The position numbers and the translations under genes were made by a program. Below the pieces are notes generated by a model. It was not told where the DNA came from and searched no databases. It saw only the letters and a list, made by a program, of their open reading frames with translations. Source: an uncultured Bacteroides sp. (GTDB taxonomy: Bacteria; Bacteroidota; Bacteroidia; Cytophagales; Cyclobacteriaceae). Taken from it: a DNA stretch of 64,000 nucleotides. Numbering within the stretch: position 1 is the first letter of the stretch; every line of letters begins with the position of its first letter. This document shows, in pieces, positions 28,602-36,893 of this stretch. The stretch lies in the NCBI GenBank assembly GCA_902168185.1, contig CABHOV010000064.1, positions 111,375-175,374 of the forward strand, in the 5' to 3' direction.

Positions 28602-28634
28602 AAAAATCCTTGGAGGTGTGAGAGACCTCCAAGG
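28602..28634 (-). terminator. Terminator-shaped hairpin facing the minus strand
   Basis: A 10-bp perfect stem (CCTTGGAGGT at 28609-28618 with its complement at 28625-28634) is preceded on the plus strand by eight A residues, which become a T run on the minus strand. It is therefore a textbook terminator for a minus-strand transcript, although both flanking genes are on the plus strand. Confidence 0.5.
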
Positions 28635-28674
28635 ACAATTATGGCCTCATGTTAAATAAAACACATTACACAAG

Positions 28675-29844
28675 ATGAAATTTAAAAAACTACGCACTAT
28701 ATATATTGCAACACTTATGGTCTTATCGTTCACTGCATATAGCCAGTCGGATTCGACAAAGACATTTACATTTTCCGGATCGGTTGATACCTACGTACAT
28801 ACTTCGTTGGGTTCAACGAACGATGCATATGGTACTCATGGACCATCAACAGCATTTGCTAACCTGAAAGGTTTTTCATTAGGGATGGTTAATTTGATAG
28901 CGTCATACCAAGGAGAGAAAGCAGGTTTCATCGCTGACGTTGTGTTTGGTCCAAGAGGCCGTGATGCCGTTTTCTATGATGAGCCTCGTGAAGGTTCTTA
29001 TACTGGTCAGCGGATCATCAACCAACTTTTGGTATACTATAAATTGTCTGACGGTGTAACCTTAAACATGGGACAGTTTAACACGTTTGTTGGATACGAA
29101 GTAATTTCTCCAGCAATTAATGTTAACTACTCGACGTCTTATTTATTCTCAAACGGTCCATTCAATCAAACCGGGCTTCGTGCTGATTTCTCTTTTGGTG
29201 ATGGAGGAGTTGCAAAACTAGCGATCATGAACCCAACGGATATGTTGGAATTTAATCCGGTTAATACATATACTCTTGGTGCTCAAATTGGTAAGACAAG
29301 CGATGCAGGTGGTGTATGGTTGAATCTCTTATACGGAGATCAGGATGGTACATTAGATGAAGATGATTTTGATGGTGATATAGTTTCTTCAGCAGGAACT
29401 CTTTTCCAGGCAGACGTTACAACTGGCTGGACTTTAAGTGATGCATTTTTCCTTGGAGCAAATGTTTCCTATCAGACAATCTCAGCAGGTGAGGCTTTTA
29501 ATAATAATGGCGGTATAGATGATCTTGATACAGATGCAACATCTTTCTTCGGTGTAGCATTGTATCCTAAGTTAACACTGTCAGAGACTTTCGCTCTTGG
29601 ATTGCGCGGAGAATACTTCTCATCAAAGAAAGGTCATCCACTTGCATCACCAATAGGTGTAGATGCTGGCGGCGATGGTAATGTAATAGCTGCGACACTT
29701 TCTGGTAACTACAAAGTAGGCGGTCTTATCATTATACCTGAAGTAAGATTTGATAAAACTTCTGAAGATTCATTTACAGATAAAGATGGCGATGCAAAGG
29801 ATGTGTTAACAACACTTACACTGGCAGCTGTTTACAAATTCTAA
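28675..29844 (+). CDS. Outer-membrane porin, BBP2/OmpL-like
   Basis: A 389-residue outer-membrane barrel. The signal peptide ends TAYSQ. Alternating hydrophobic strands with aromatic girdle residues run to the C terminus, which ends in Phe (LAAVYKF). The pattern FSGSVDTYVHTSL..., GFIADVVFGPRG and NMGQFNTFVGYEVISP matches the putative beta-barrel porin-2 family, often found beside amtB in Bacteroidota. It sits between amtB and glnA in the same direction, so a role in uptake of a small nitrogen compound is likely. The substrate is not known. Confidence 0.8.
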   Translation: MKFKKLRTIYIATLMVLSFTAYSQSDSTKTFTFSGSVDTYVHTSLGSTNDAYGTHGPSTAFANLKGFSLGMVNLIASYQGEKAGFIADVVFGPRGRDAVFYDEPREGSYTGQRIINQLLVYYKLSDGVTLNMGQFNTFVGYEVISPAINVNYSTSYLFSNGPFNQTGLRADFSFGDGGVAKLAIMNPTDMLEFNPVNTYTLGAQIGKTSDAGGVWLNLLYGDQDGTLDEDDFDGDIVSSAGTLFQADVTTGWTLSDAFFLGANVSYQTISAGEAFNNNGGIDDLDTDATSFFGVALYPKLTLSETFALGLRGEYFSSKKGHPLASPIGVDAGGDGNVIAATLSGNYKVGGLIIIPEVRFDKTSEDSFTDKDGDAKDVLTTLTLAAVYKF

Positions 29845-29857
29845 AATATATACTTAC

Positions 29858-29884
29858 CCGAATGATTTCACGAAGTCATTCGGG
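29858..29884 (+). terminator. Hairpin after the porin gene
   Basis: A 9-bp stem, CCCGAATGA with TCATTCGGG, starts 13 bp past the porin stop. It is followed by A/T-rich sequence without a clean T run. It probably marks the porin 3' end but may allow read-through to glnA. Confidence 0.5.
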
Positions 29885-29954
29885 GATATAAAAATTACAA
29901 CAGACACAATTAAATAAACTATAAACAACTATTAAATTTTAATGACAACGCCCT

Positions 29955-30989
29955 ATGTCAAAGACTAAATTAGAGTACATTTGGCTTGATGGTTATGTAC
30001 CAACACAGAGCCTTCGCAGCAAAACTAAAATCGTAAGAAATTTTGATGGCAAATTGGAAAGCTGCCCGGTTTGGTGCTTCGATGGTAGCTCTACTGAGCA
30101 GGCTCCCGGTGGTTCATCTGACTGCTTGTTAAAACCTGTCGCTATTTTCCCGGATCCAGCTCGCAAGAATGCTTTCTTGGTGATGAATGAAGTACTGAGT
30201 CCGGATGGAACTCCACATCCTTCAAATGGTCGTGCACTGATCGATGATGATGATAATGATTTCTGGTTTGGATTTGAACAAGAATATTTTCTGTGGGATA
30301 CAGAAACCGATAAACCTCTAGGTTTCCCGGCAAGTGGTTATCCTGCACCACAAGGACCTTACTATTGCTCAGTCGGTGCAAAGAATGCATTCGGTCGTGA
30401 GATTGTAGAAGAGCATCTTGACCTGTGCATTGAAGCAGGTATAAATGTAGAAGGTATAAATTCTGAAGTAGCAACAGGCCAGTGGGAATTTCAAATTTTC
30501 TCCAAGGGTGCTAAAGCTGCGGGTGATCAGGTTTGGATTGCACGTTATCTTCTCGAGAGAACTGCAGAAAAATATGGTATAGCTATTAACTGGCATTGCA
30601 AGCCATTAGGTGCAACAGACTGGAATGGTTCTGGTATGCATGCTAACTTCTCTAACGGATTGTTAAGAGAAGCAGGCTCAAAAGAAATTTACGACAGAGT
30701 TTGTCAGTCATTCGCACCGGTAGTGAAAGAACACATTGCTGTATACGGAGCTGATAACCATTTACGCTTAACAGGTAAGCATGAGACACAATCTATAGAT
30801 AGATTCTCATATGGCGTATCTGATCGTGGTGCTTCTATACGCATTCCAATTGCAACGGTGGAGAATGGATGGAAAGGTTGGTTGGAAGACAGAAGACCAA
30901 ACTCTGCTGCTGATCCATATAAAGTAGCAGCTCGTATCATTAAGACAGTAAAGACGGTTCCGGAGTACGCAACTTCAAACGGTCATTAA
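29955..30989 (+). CDS. Glutamine synthetase, type II (eukaryotic-like)
   Basis: A 344-residue type II glutamine synthetase (glutamate + NH4+ + ATP to glutamine). The length is far below the ~470 of type I and typical of the GSII class. Motifs are YIWLDGY, VWCFDGSST, the metal-binding WFGFEQEYFLW, QWEFQIF, the glutamate/ATP segment WNGSGMHANFSN and DRGASIRIP. GSII lacks the adenylylation site of type I enzymes, so control is expected at expression level. It is the last gene of the amtB-porin-GS block and is followed 20 bp later by the second box-plus-hairpin element. Confidence 0.95.
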   Translation: MSKTKLEYIWLDGYVPTQSLRSKTKIVRNFDGKLESCPVWCFDGSSTEQAPGGSSDCLLKPVAIFPDPARKNAFLVMNEVLSPDGTPHPSNGRALIDDDDNDFWFGFEQEYFLWDTETDKPLGFPASGYPAPQGPYYCSVGAKNAFGREIVEEHLDLCIEAGINVEGINSEVATGQWEFQIFSKGAKAAGDQVWIARYLLERTAEKYGIAINWHCKPLGATDWNGSGMHANFSNGLLREAGSKEIYDRVCQSFAPVVKEHIAVYGADNHLRLTGKHETQSIDRFSYGVSDRGASIRIPIATVENGWKGWLEDRRPNSAADPYKVAARIIKTVKTVPEYATSNGH

Positions 30990-31009
30990 AAATACCCTTT
31001 TCTTTCAGG

Positions 31010-31055
31010 GCGTCTGGTTGTAGTTGAAGTCGGACAGAAATGTCCGGCTTCTTTT
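31010..31055 (+). terminator. Box plus GAAA-capped terminator hairpin, copy 2 (after glutamine synthetase)
   Basis: The same box, GCGTCTGGTTGT (31010-31021), a 5-nt spacer and a 10-bp stem (AAGTCGGACA with TGTCCGGCTT, one G-U pair) with a GAAA loop, then a T run. It begins 20 bp after the stop codon. Compared with copy 1 the stem bases differ but pairing, loop, spacer length and box are kept. Confidence 0.65.
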
Positions 31056-31084
31056 TAAAAATCAGAAAATCTGAAGGAAAAATT

Positions 31085-31143
31085 AAGGTCATCGCCAGGT
31101 TGATATCTCTATTAAGGAGTATATCATTCATAGCGATGACCTT
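31085..31143. terminator. Long two-way terminator hairpin
   Basis: An 11-bp perfect stem (AAGGTCATCGC at 31085-31095 with its complement at 31133-31143) closes a 37-nt loop that itself can pair (GATAT with ATATC). T-rich sequence follows on the plus strand and A-rich sequence precedes it, so it can serve both convergent genes. Confidence 0.6.
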
Positions 31144-31183
31144 TTGTTTGTTTAGGACAATACATTTAATATATAGAAGTATA

Positions 31184-31951
31184 CTATAGCGGCTTTATAA
31201 ATACATTTTTATACCACACTTCATTGCCGTGGTCCTGCAAGTCTATATATCCTTTTTTCGTTAAGCCATAACCAGGAAAATCTTTCCATTTGCTTTCAGC
31301 TCTCTTTTTATTCCAATCTTCGGAACCGAGTTCATACTCAACTACCTTGGTATCATTTAACCAATGTTCTACATGGTTTCCGTTAACTATTATTTTACTT
31401 TGATTCCATTCACCAACAGGTTTGGCAGCCTTTGCTGAAGGTACATGCATATCATAATTCGCTCCAGTTAACTGAACAGGCTTGAGGTCTCCAGGATATC
31501 CCTCATCATCAATTACCTGATATTCCGGACCAGACGCATACGGCTCCGTAAACTCTTCGCTAACACGAAACATTACGCCACTGTTGCCTTGGGCTGAAAT
31601 TTTCCAATCAAACGAAAGTTCAAAATTTTCATACTGTTCATTTGAAGTCAGATCCGATCGATGATTAGTTCCATTCTCAATAAAAGGTTTACAATGAAGT
31701 GTACCATCATTTACTTCCCAACTACTGTTTTCTTTGCCCTTAAAAAAATGCCATCCTTCCGTAGTTATACCATCGAACAAAGACACCCAGCCTTTAGCTT
31801 TTTGCTGCTCGGAAACAAGGTTGTCGCCCAGTGGTTCAGATGACGGAGTGGTAGCAGTAGAGTCCGGAGTAGAAGATTGCTCTTCTTGTTTTTTTGGCTG
31901 GCATGCCATCAGAACAATTATTGCAAAGGCAATAGATAAGCGTGATTTCAT
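31184..31951 (-). CDS. DUF1080 (3-keto-disaccharide hydrolase-like) lipoprotein
   Basis: A 255-residue lipoprotein: signal peptide with lipobox VLMAC (Cys17), a Ser/Thr-rich linker, then a DUF1080 concanavalin-like beta domain at about residues 50-255. Family motifs are GWVSLFDGITTEGWHFFKG, FELSFDWKIS and GNSGVMFRVSE, with the end WYKNVFIKPL. Some DUF1080 proteins hydrolyse 3-keto-glycosides; most are uncharacterised. It is monocistronic, convergent with the glutamine synthetase gene. Confidence 0.85.
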   Translation of the reverse strand: MKSRLSIAFAIIVLMACQPKKQEEQSSTPDSTATTPSSEPLGDNLVSEQQKAKGWVSLFDGITTEGWHFFKGKENSSWEVNDGTLHCKPFIENGTNHRSDLTSNEQYENFELSFDWKISAQGNSGVMFRVSEEFTEPYASGPEYQVIDDEGYPGDLKPVQLTGANYDMHVPSAKAAKPVGEWNQSKIIVNGNHVEHWLNDTKVVEYELGSEDWNKKRAESKWKDFPGYGLTKKGYIDLQDHGNEVWYKNVFIKPL

Positions 31952-32024
31952 GATTGAAGTTTTTTAGTTGTTCGAAGTTAACTAAAACGCACTAAATCAT
32001 GATCGCATAATGTATATAGTAATG

Positions 32025-32351
32025 TTAGTCCAGGGTACGAAAGATCCAGACTTTTGTAAACAAGCCGGCACCGACTACCTTATCATGGTCATCGTTCGAT
32101 ATTTTTGTGAGGGAGAAAATCTTGAAATCGCTAATCGATACATTCCGGCCGCGAAGTTTTGTGTTCGTTCTCTCGGCTTTTTTTTCTACTGCTTGCTGAT
32201 GCCTCTCTAAGCCTGGGTTTGTAAGGTAAGCGAGAACTAAAAAAATAGCAATGAGTAAGAGTCTGGTGATAAGTTTGAAAATCTTAAAGAGGATATATAG
32301 CACTACAATGACCGCAGCAATAACGAGGACAGTAACAATGGTGTTCATCAT
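32025..32351 (-). CDS. Small membrane protein, unknown function
   Basis: A 108-residue protein with a long N-terminal hydrophobic stretch (residues about 4-44, VTVLVIAAVIVVLYILF then LLLIAIFLVLAYL), enough for two membrane passes, and a basic C-terminal cytoplasmic or periplasmic tail (RHQQAVEKKAERTNTKLRGRN). No family was recognised. It lies downstream of the FAD oxidase gene, separated by a terminator hairpin, so it is probably a separate unit. Confidence 0.55.
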   Translation of the reverse strand: MMNTIVTVLVIAAVIVVLYILFKIFKLITRLLLIAIFLVLAYLTNPGLERHQQAVEKKAERTNTKLRGRNVSISDFKIFSLTKISNDDHDKVVGAGLFTKVWIFRTLD

Positions 32352-32395
32352 ATCATCAGAAAGGTAAAAGAAAGTGTTGTAAAGAGAAAATGAAA

Positions 32396-32429
32396 AATCC
32401 TGCTCATGTACAGCTACACAAACAGGATT
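32396..32429 (-). terminator. Terminator after the FAD oxidase gene
   Basis: A 7-bp stem (AATCCTG with CAGGATT) with a 20-nt loop. On the minus strand it is followed by TTTTTCATTTT. It starts 18 bp past the stop of the glycolate-oxidase-like gene. Confidence 0.5.
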
Positions 32430-32446
32430 CTATATAGTATATCTTA

Positions 32447-33862
32447 TTAGAAAATTTTGCCAGGATTCAATATACCGTTGGGATCAAAGGCCTTTTTAAT
32501 GCCTCGCATCACCATCAGGTTTGCTTCACCCATCGCTATAGGCATATAGGGTTTCTTGGCAATTCCAATTCCATGTTCTCCTGATAATGTACCGCCCAGG
32601 CTCACCGTTAGTTTAAAGATTTCACCAATTCCATCTACTACTTTTGTATCCCAGTCTTCATTGCTGATTTGCTCTTTCATAACATTCACGTGAAGATTTC
32701 CATCGCCTAAATGTCCATAGCAAACAGAGTTAAAGCCGAATTGCTTACCGATCTCTTTAATACCCACAATCAGTTTAGGAAGATTGGCGCGAGGGACAAC
32801 TACATCTTCTGATTTGGTTAGCGAGTAGGCGTTAACAGCCGGAGATATATTCTTTCGGATCTTCCAAAGCTCTTCCTTTTGAGAAGCCGTGTCTGCGAAT
32901 AGAATTTCTCCTACCTGGAATTGTTCTACTACAGTCATTACACGTTCCGCATCACGCATCAGCACTTCATCATCATTGCCATCGAGTTCACAAAGCAGGT
33001 AAGCATCCATGTTTTTAGGAAACTGCGTTGTCACTTTTGCTGCATATATCTTCTCGCAATAATCTATAGTCTTCATGGCTGCTTCGCGTTCAAAAAATTC
33101 CATACCGGAAGGTTGAACACCTGCACGAAATATTTCAGCGATAGCTTTACAAGCCTCTTCATTTGTAACAAACGGCATAAGCAGCGTTACTGATTTTTGA
33201 GGCAGCCCTCGCAGCTTGAAAACTATTTTAGTAATTATACCTAACGTTCCCTCACTGCCACACATCAGTTGAGTGAGATTATATCCCGTTGAATTCTTTA
33301 ATACATTCGCACCTGTCCATATAATTTCTCCAGTAGGCAACACCACCTCAAGGTTCAAAACATAATCACGCGTAACGCCGTACTTCACAGCTTTTGGACC
33401 ACCGCTATTTTCAGATACATTTCCACCAATAAAGCACGTGCCGCGACTTGCAGGATCAGGTGGATAAAAGAGTCCTTTCTCCTTAACAGCATTTTGAAAG
33501 ATCTCAGTGATTACACCGGGCTCGACTGTAGCCTGAAGATTGAGTTCATCAATATTTAAAATTTTGTTGAATCGCTCCATCGAGATCACTACCCCTTTGT
33601 TAATTGGCAACGCTCCACCACTTAGTCCAGTGCCACCACCCCGTGGTGTTACAGGAATAAGATGTTGATTACAAAGTTTCAGGATACGACTAATTTCCTC
33701 CGCAGAGCCGGGCTTGAGAACTACATCCGGGAGAAAAGAGTAGTCTTCCGTTTCATCATGCGAGTAATCGTAACGCTTTTCAGGGTCAATAACTACGTTT
33801 TGTTCGCCAACAATGGCCTCAAATTCGCTAATGATGCCGGTGGATACTTCTGCAAATGCCAT
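32447..33862 (-). CDS. FAD-linked oxidase, glycolate/D-lactate oxidase GlcD-like
   Basis: A 471-residue FAD-dependent 2-hydroxyacid oxidoreductase. The PCMH-type FAD-binding domain is at about residues 37-220, with PVTPRGGGTGLSGGALP and CFIGGNVSENSGG. The C-terminal FAD-oxidase domain has the metal/substrate segments CYGHLGDGNLHVNV and GTLSGEHGIGIAKKPYM. The length matches GlcD and D-lactate dehydrogenase relatives. There are no glcE or glcF neighbours, so the substrate (glycolate, D-lactate or D-2-hydroxyglutarate) cannot be fixed. It is divergent from the NlpC/P60 gene by 35 bp. Confidence 0.9.
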   Translation of the reverse strand: MAFAEVSTGIISEFEAIVGEQNVVIDPEKRYDYSHDETEDYSFLPDVVLKPGSAEEISRILKLCNQHLIPVTPRGGGTGLSGGALPINKGVVISMERFNKILNIDELNLQATVEPGVITEIFQNAVKEKGLFYPPDPASRGTCFIGGNVSENSGGPKAVKYGVTRDYVLNLEVVLPTGEIIWTGANVLKNSTGYNLTQLMCGSEGTLGIITKIVFKLRGLPQKSVTLLMPFVTNEEACKAIAEIFRAGVQPSGMEFFEREAAMKTIDYCEKIYAAKVTTQFPKNMDAYLLCELDGNDDEVLMRDAERVMTVVEQFQVGEILFADTASQKEELWKIRKNISPAVNAYSLTKSEDVVVPRANLPKLIVGIKEIGKQFGFNSVCYGHLGDGNLHVNVMKEQISNEDWDTKVVDGIGEIFKLTVSLGGTLSGEHGIGIAKKPYMPIAMGEANLMVMRGIKKAFDPNGILNPGKIF

Positions 33863-33897
33863 GAATCAGTATATTTGTTTTACTTTTTAAGCTAGAT

Positions 33898-34401
33898 ATG
33901 AAGCCATTTTTTCAGTTCAAAATTAAACAAAAGCTTCTTCTCTCGACCGTAGGAATAGCAACACTTTTTTTAGTGTCTTGTGCATCACACAAACAAGTGA
34001 GCGTTAGGGATGAGCGAGTAGACAAAGTTATTCGTACAGCAAGAACATTTATAGGCACGCCCTATAAATACGGAGGCACAACGCGATCGGGTATGGATTG
34101 TTCAGGGTTGCTCATTAACTCTTTTCGCTCCATCGATGTATCACTTCCTCGTAGTTCGGAAGATCAGAGTAAAATTGGCAAAGAGGTAAGGATGAGTGAA
34201 ATTGAACCGGGTGATCTCGTCTTCTTTGCGACAGGTAAGAAGAAAAAGAAAGTAACACATGTTGGTCTTGTAACCGATGTAAAATCAAAAGACAATGTGA
34301 AATTCATTCACGCATCTTCATCCCTGGGAGTAGTCGAAACAAATATTTTTGCCGAATACTATCAAAAGCGTTTTCGTGGTGCGAGACGTTTGATTGAATA
34401 G
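33898..34401 (+). CDS. NlpC/P60-family cell-wall hydrolase lipoprotein
   Basis: A 167-residue lipoprotein endopeptidase. The signal with lipobox FLVSC (about Cys28) leads to an NlpC/P60 domain. The catalytic Cys lies in [11 protein letters not shown], preceded by [13 protein letters not shown]; the His lies in THVGLVTD, and the third residue is His in FIHASSS. Such enzymes cut peptide stems of peptidoglycan. The length is typical of the small Spr/NlpC class. It is divergent from the FAD oxidase gene. Confidence 0.92.
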   Translation: MKPFFQFKIKQKLLLSTVGIATLFLVSCASHKQVSVRDERVDKVIRTARTFIGTPYKYGGTTRSGMDCSGLLINSFRSIDVSLPRSSEDQSKIGKEVRMSEIEPGDLVFFATGKKKKKVTHVGLVTDVKSKDNVKFIHASSSLGVVETNIFAEYYQKRFRGARRLIE

Positions 34402-34545
34402 TGACATACGAAGTATACTTCTGCCAACGCTTCGTGTGATTTAATATAGCCGATGTGAATGAGCAGTCAGTGCTTCGCTATTTATCTATAGCTATAGATT
34501 GATCGTTGATATTAATATTAGTAGAACTTAAATTATAAATGGATC

Positions 34546-35616
34546 ATGGATAAGAAAAGCAAACAGTTTCTTTACGAGTATCTAAACAATGCATCGCCTA
34601 CCGGTTTTGAATCTTCCGGACAACAAATCTGGTTAGACTATATGAAGCCATACATAAACGAGTATATGGTAGATGTATATGGAACAGCCGTTGGAATTAT
34701 AAATCCAAAGGCACCTTATAAAGTTGTGATTGAAGCGCATGCTGACGAAATATCATGGTTCGTAAACTATATTACCGAAGATGGATATATATATGTACGC
34801 AGAAATGGAGGATCAGATCATCAGATCGCACCTTCGAAGCGTGTAAACATTCATACCGATAAAGGTACTGTGAAGGGTGTATTTGGATGGCCAGCTATTC
34901 ACGTGCGGGATGCAGCAAAAGAAGAAGCGCCTTCTCTTAAGAATATATTTATAGATGTAGGAGCTGCTTCAAAGAAGGAAGTGGAAGACATGGGAGTTCA
35001 TGTAGGCTGTGTTATTACATTCGAGGATGAACTGATGGAATTGAATAAGAGCTGGCTTGTAGGCCGCGCACTGGACAACCGGATGGGAGGGTATATGATT
35101 GCTGAGGTTGCCCGTAGGTTACACGAGAATAAAAAGAAGCTCCCATTTGGGTTATATGTTGTTAACGCGGTACAAGAAGAAATCGGTTTACGTGGTGCGG
35201 AGATGATTTCCCGGAGACTGAAGCCCGATTTGGCTATTTGTACAGACGTAACGCACGATACACAATCACCGATGTACAATAAAAAAGAGAGTGGCAATCT
35301 AAAAGCTGGCAGTGGCCCTGTTGTTTGCTATGGACCGGCTGTCCAAAATAATGTGTTGAAGATGGTCATTGAGACTGCCCAAAAGCGCAAAATTCCTTTT
35401 CAACGTCAGGCTGTGTCTCGTTCAACAGGTACTGATACCGATTCTTTTGCATATTCTGCAGAAGGAGTAGCATCCGCACTCATTTCATTACCATTGAAAT
35501 ATATGCACACAACTGTAGAAATGGTCCATAAAGATGATGTCGAAAACGTTATCAATCTCATTTATGAATTTTTATTGCAGTTAAAAGCGGGGCATGATTT
35601 CCGCTATATTAAGTAA
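34546..35616 (+). CDS. M42-family metalloaminopeptidase
   Basis: A 356-residue M42 peptidase (FrvX/glutamyl-aminopeptidase type), a cytoplasmic dinuclear zinc enzyme that trims peptides. Metal and catalytic motifs are IEAHADEISWFVN (His-x-Asp), ALDNRMGGYM (bridging Asp), VQEEIGLRGAEM (catalytic Glu pair) and CTDVTHDT, with a late metal-ligand His near KYMHTTVEM. The order and spacing are complete. It stands alone upstream of the YfiR-like pair. Confidence 0.92.
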   Translation: MDKKSKQFLYEYLNNASPTGFESSGQQIWLDYMKPYINEYMVDVYGTAVGIINPKAPYKVVIEAHADEISWFVNYITEDGYIYVRRNGGSDHQIAPSKRVNIHTDKGTVKGVFGWPAIHVRDAAKEEAPSLKNIFIDVGAASKKEVEDMGVHVGCVITFEDELMELNKSWLVGRALDNRMGGYMIAEVARRLHENKKKLPFGLYVVNAVQEEIGLRGAEMISRRLKPDLAICTDVTHDTQSPMYNKKESGNLKAGSGPVVCYGPAVQNNVLKMVIETAQKRKIPFQRQAVSRSTGTDTDSFAYSAEGVASALISLPLKYMHTTVEMVHKDDVENVINLIYEFLLQLKAGHDFRYIK

Positions 35617-35686
35617 TCATTGGGGAAAATCTTACATCGATAAGGTTAACCCATTTATGGGCATGACCTTACGCGATTTCGTAGCC

Positions 35687-35694
35687 TATCTTTG
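35687..35694 (+). promoter_or_regulatory. TAnnTTTG -7 box before the first YfiR-like gene
   Basis: TATCTTTG, an exact match to the -7 consensus, 31 bp upstream of the ATG at 35726. The -33 element is unclear. Confidence 0.4.
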
Positions 35695-35725
35695 TATCAA
35701 CAAACAACAACCTATCTATCTATTT

Positions 35726-36238
35726 ATGAAAAAGTTTAAAATCCTAGCACTGGCAGTACTGCTTATGTCTGGAAGCACTTTCGCGCAAGAGAGACCAATG
35801 CACGAAGTGTACTCTATGATGGTCTTCAATTTTACCCGATATGTACAGTGGCCTGATCAGGCAACCAGTGGTGAATTTGTTATCGGTGTTATTGGAAACA
35901 ATGACGTATTCAAAACACTAACAGAATGGTATGGTGGAAAACCAAGAGGTTCTAAAACCTATGTGATAAAGAAATTCAATTCTGCAGCGGAAATAGCAGA
36001 TTGTCACGTGCTATATATTGACAAATCTAAAAGCGGTGAATTTGACGTTGCAAATTCAAAGGTTAAAGGGAAAGGTACCCTTGTAATTACAGATAAAAAC
36101 GGACTAGGAGAGAAGGGAAGCGGTATCAACTTTAAAACGGTTGATAGCAAGCTTAAATTCGAATTGAATCAAAAGGCCATTGAGGCATCTAACCTTAAGG
36201 TTTCCGGTTCACTTTCTTCTATGGCGATACTGATTTAA
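35726..36238 (+). CDS. YfiR-like (DUF4154) periplasmic protein, copy 1
   Basis: A 170-residue secreted protein. I chose the ATG at 35726, which opens the signal peptide MKKFKILALAVLLMSGSTFA; an upstream frame reaching 35594 overlaps the M42 gene and lacks a signal. The mature domain begins QERPMHEVYSMMVFNFTRYV followed by QWP, the family opening, and ends in the hydrophobic tail SSMAILI. YfiR in Pseudomonas is a periplasmic repressor of a diguanylate cyclase. A near copy follows 92 bp downstream, then a histidine kinase, so an input role for two-component signalling is plausible here. Confidence 0.85.
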   Translation: MKKFKILALAVLLMSGSTFAQERPMHEVYSMMVFNFTRYVQWPDQATSGEFVIGVIGNNDVFKTLTEWYGGKPRGSKTYVIKKFNSAAEIADCHVLYIDKSKSGEFDVANSKVKGKGTLVITDKNGLGEKGSGINFKTVDSKLKFELNQKAIEASNLKVSGSLSSMAILI

Positions 36239-36251
36239 TGGGTTGTTTGGA

Positions 36252-36283
36252 AAGCCTCGGGGGTTACTCTCTGGGGTTTTTTC
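36252..36283 (+). terminator. Possible attenuator between the two YfiR-like genes
   Basis: AAAGCCTC can pair with GGGGTTTT through two G-U pairs around a 14-nt loop, followed by a T run. It is weak but well placed 13 bp after the first gene, so expression of the second copy may be partly separate. Confidence 0.35.
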
Positions 36284-36330
36284 AATATTAATTCATAGAT
36301 TGGTAGTAAGAGCCCTAATAAACTTAATCT

Positions 36331-36843
36331 ATGAAAACCTCTATTTTTTTGATTCTCTCGATCTTCACCCAGATCGGGACAGGTGTAGCACAGGAAAGGC
36401 CACCCCATGAGATTCATGCAGCGATGTTGTACAACTTTATTAAGTATGTGCAATGGCCAAATGAAGGTGAAACTGGTGATTTTGTTGTTGGAGTGATTGG
36501 AGATGACAACGTCTTTAATACTTTAAAGCAGTGGTATGATGGCAAACCAAAGGGAAGCAAGAAGTATGTGATCAAAAAACTGGGATCTGCTTCTGAGTCG
36601 TCAGACTGCCAGGTGGTATATGTTGGTAAATCGAAAAACAGAGATTTTGATACTATAAAAAGCAGCACCGCAGGGAAATCGATTTTAACGATCACAGACG
36701 GAAATGGACTCGGGCAAAAAGGAAGCTGTATTAATTTTAAAGTAGTAGACGGAAAATTGAAGTTTGAATTGAACCAGGCAACAGTCAATGGTTCAAATCT
36801 CAAGATATCAAGCCAGCTTAGTAGCATGGCTATATTGATATAA
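36331..36843 (+). CDS. YfiR-like (DUF4154) periplasmic protein, copy 2
   Basis: A 170-residue paralogue of the preceding gene, the same length and about half identical by eye. It has a signal peptide (MKTSIFLILSIFTQIGTGVA), then QERPPHEIHAAMLYNFIKYV followed by QWP, GDFVVGVIGDDNVF, YDGKPKGSKKYVIKKL and the same SSMAILI ending. The two copies differ in cysteine content: this one has a second Cys in GSCINFK that copy 1 lacks (GSGINFK), so disulphide state may differ. Its stop lies only 8-50 bp before the histidine kinase start, so the two are surely co-transcribed. Confidence 0.85.
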   Translation: MKTSIFLILSIFTQIGTGVAQERPPHEIHAAMLYNFIKYVQWPNEGETGDFVVGVIGDDNVFNTLKQWYDGKPKGSKKYVIKKLGSASESSDCQVVYVGKSKNRDFDTIKSSTAGKSILTITDGNGLGQKGSCINFKVVDGKLKFELNQATVNGSNLKISSQLSSMAILI

Positions 36844-36893
36844 AGTATCATTTGGAAGAACAAAAAGAGCAGATTTTTTGTCTGCTTGTGAAG

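Noticed and set aside
32010..32210. 66-codon frame opposite the small membrane gene at 32025-32351
   Set aside because: Complete antisense overlap with a better frame that has clear membrane spans.
35594..36238. Longer start for the first YfiR-like gene
   Set aside because: It would overlap the M42 gene and bury the clear signal peptide; the ATG at 35726 is preceded by a -7 box.
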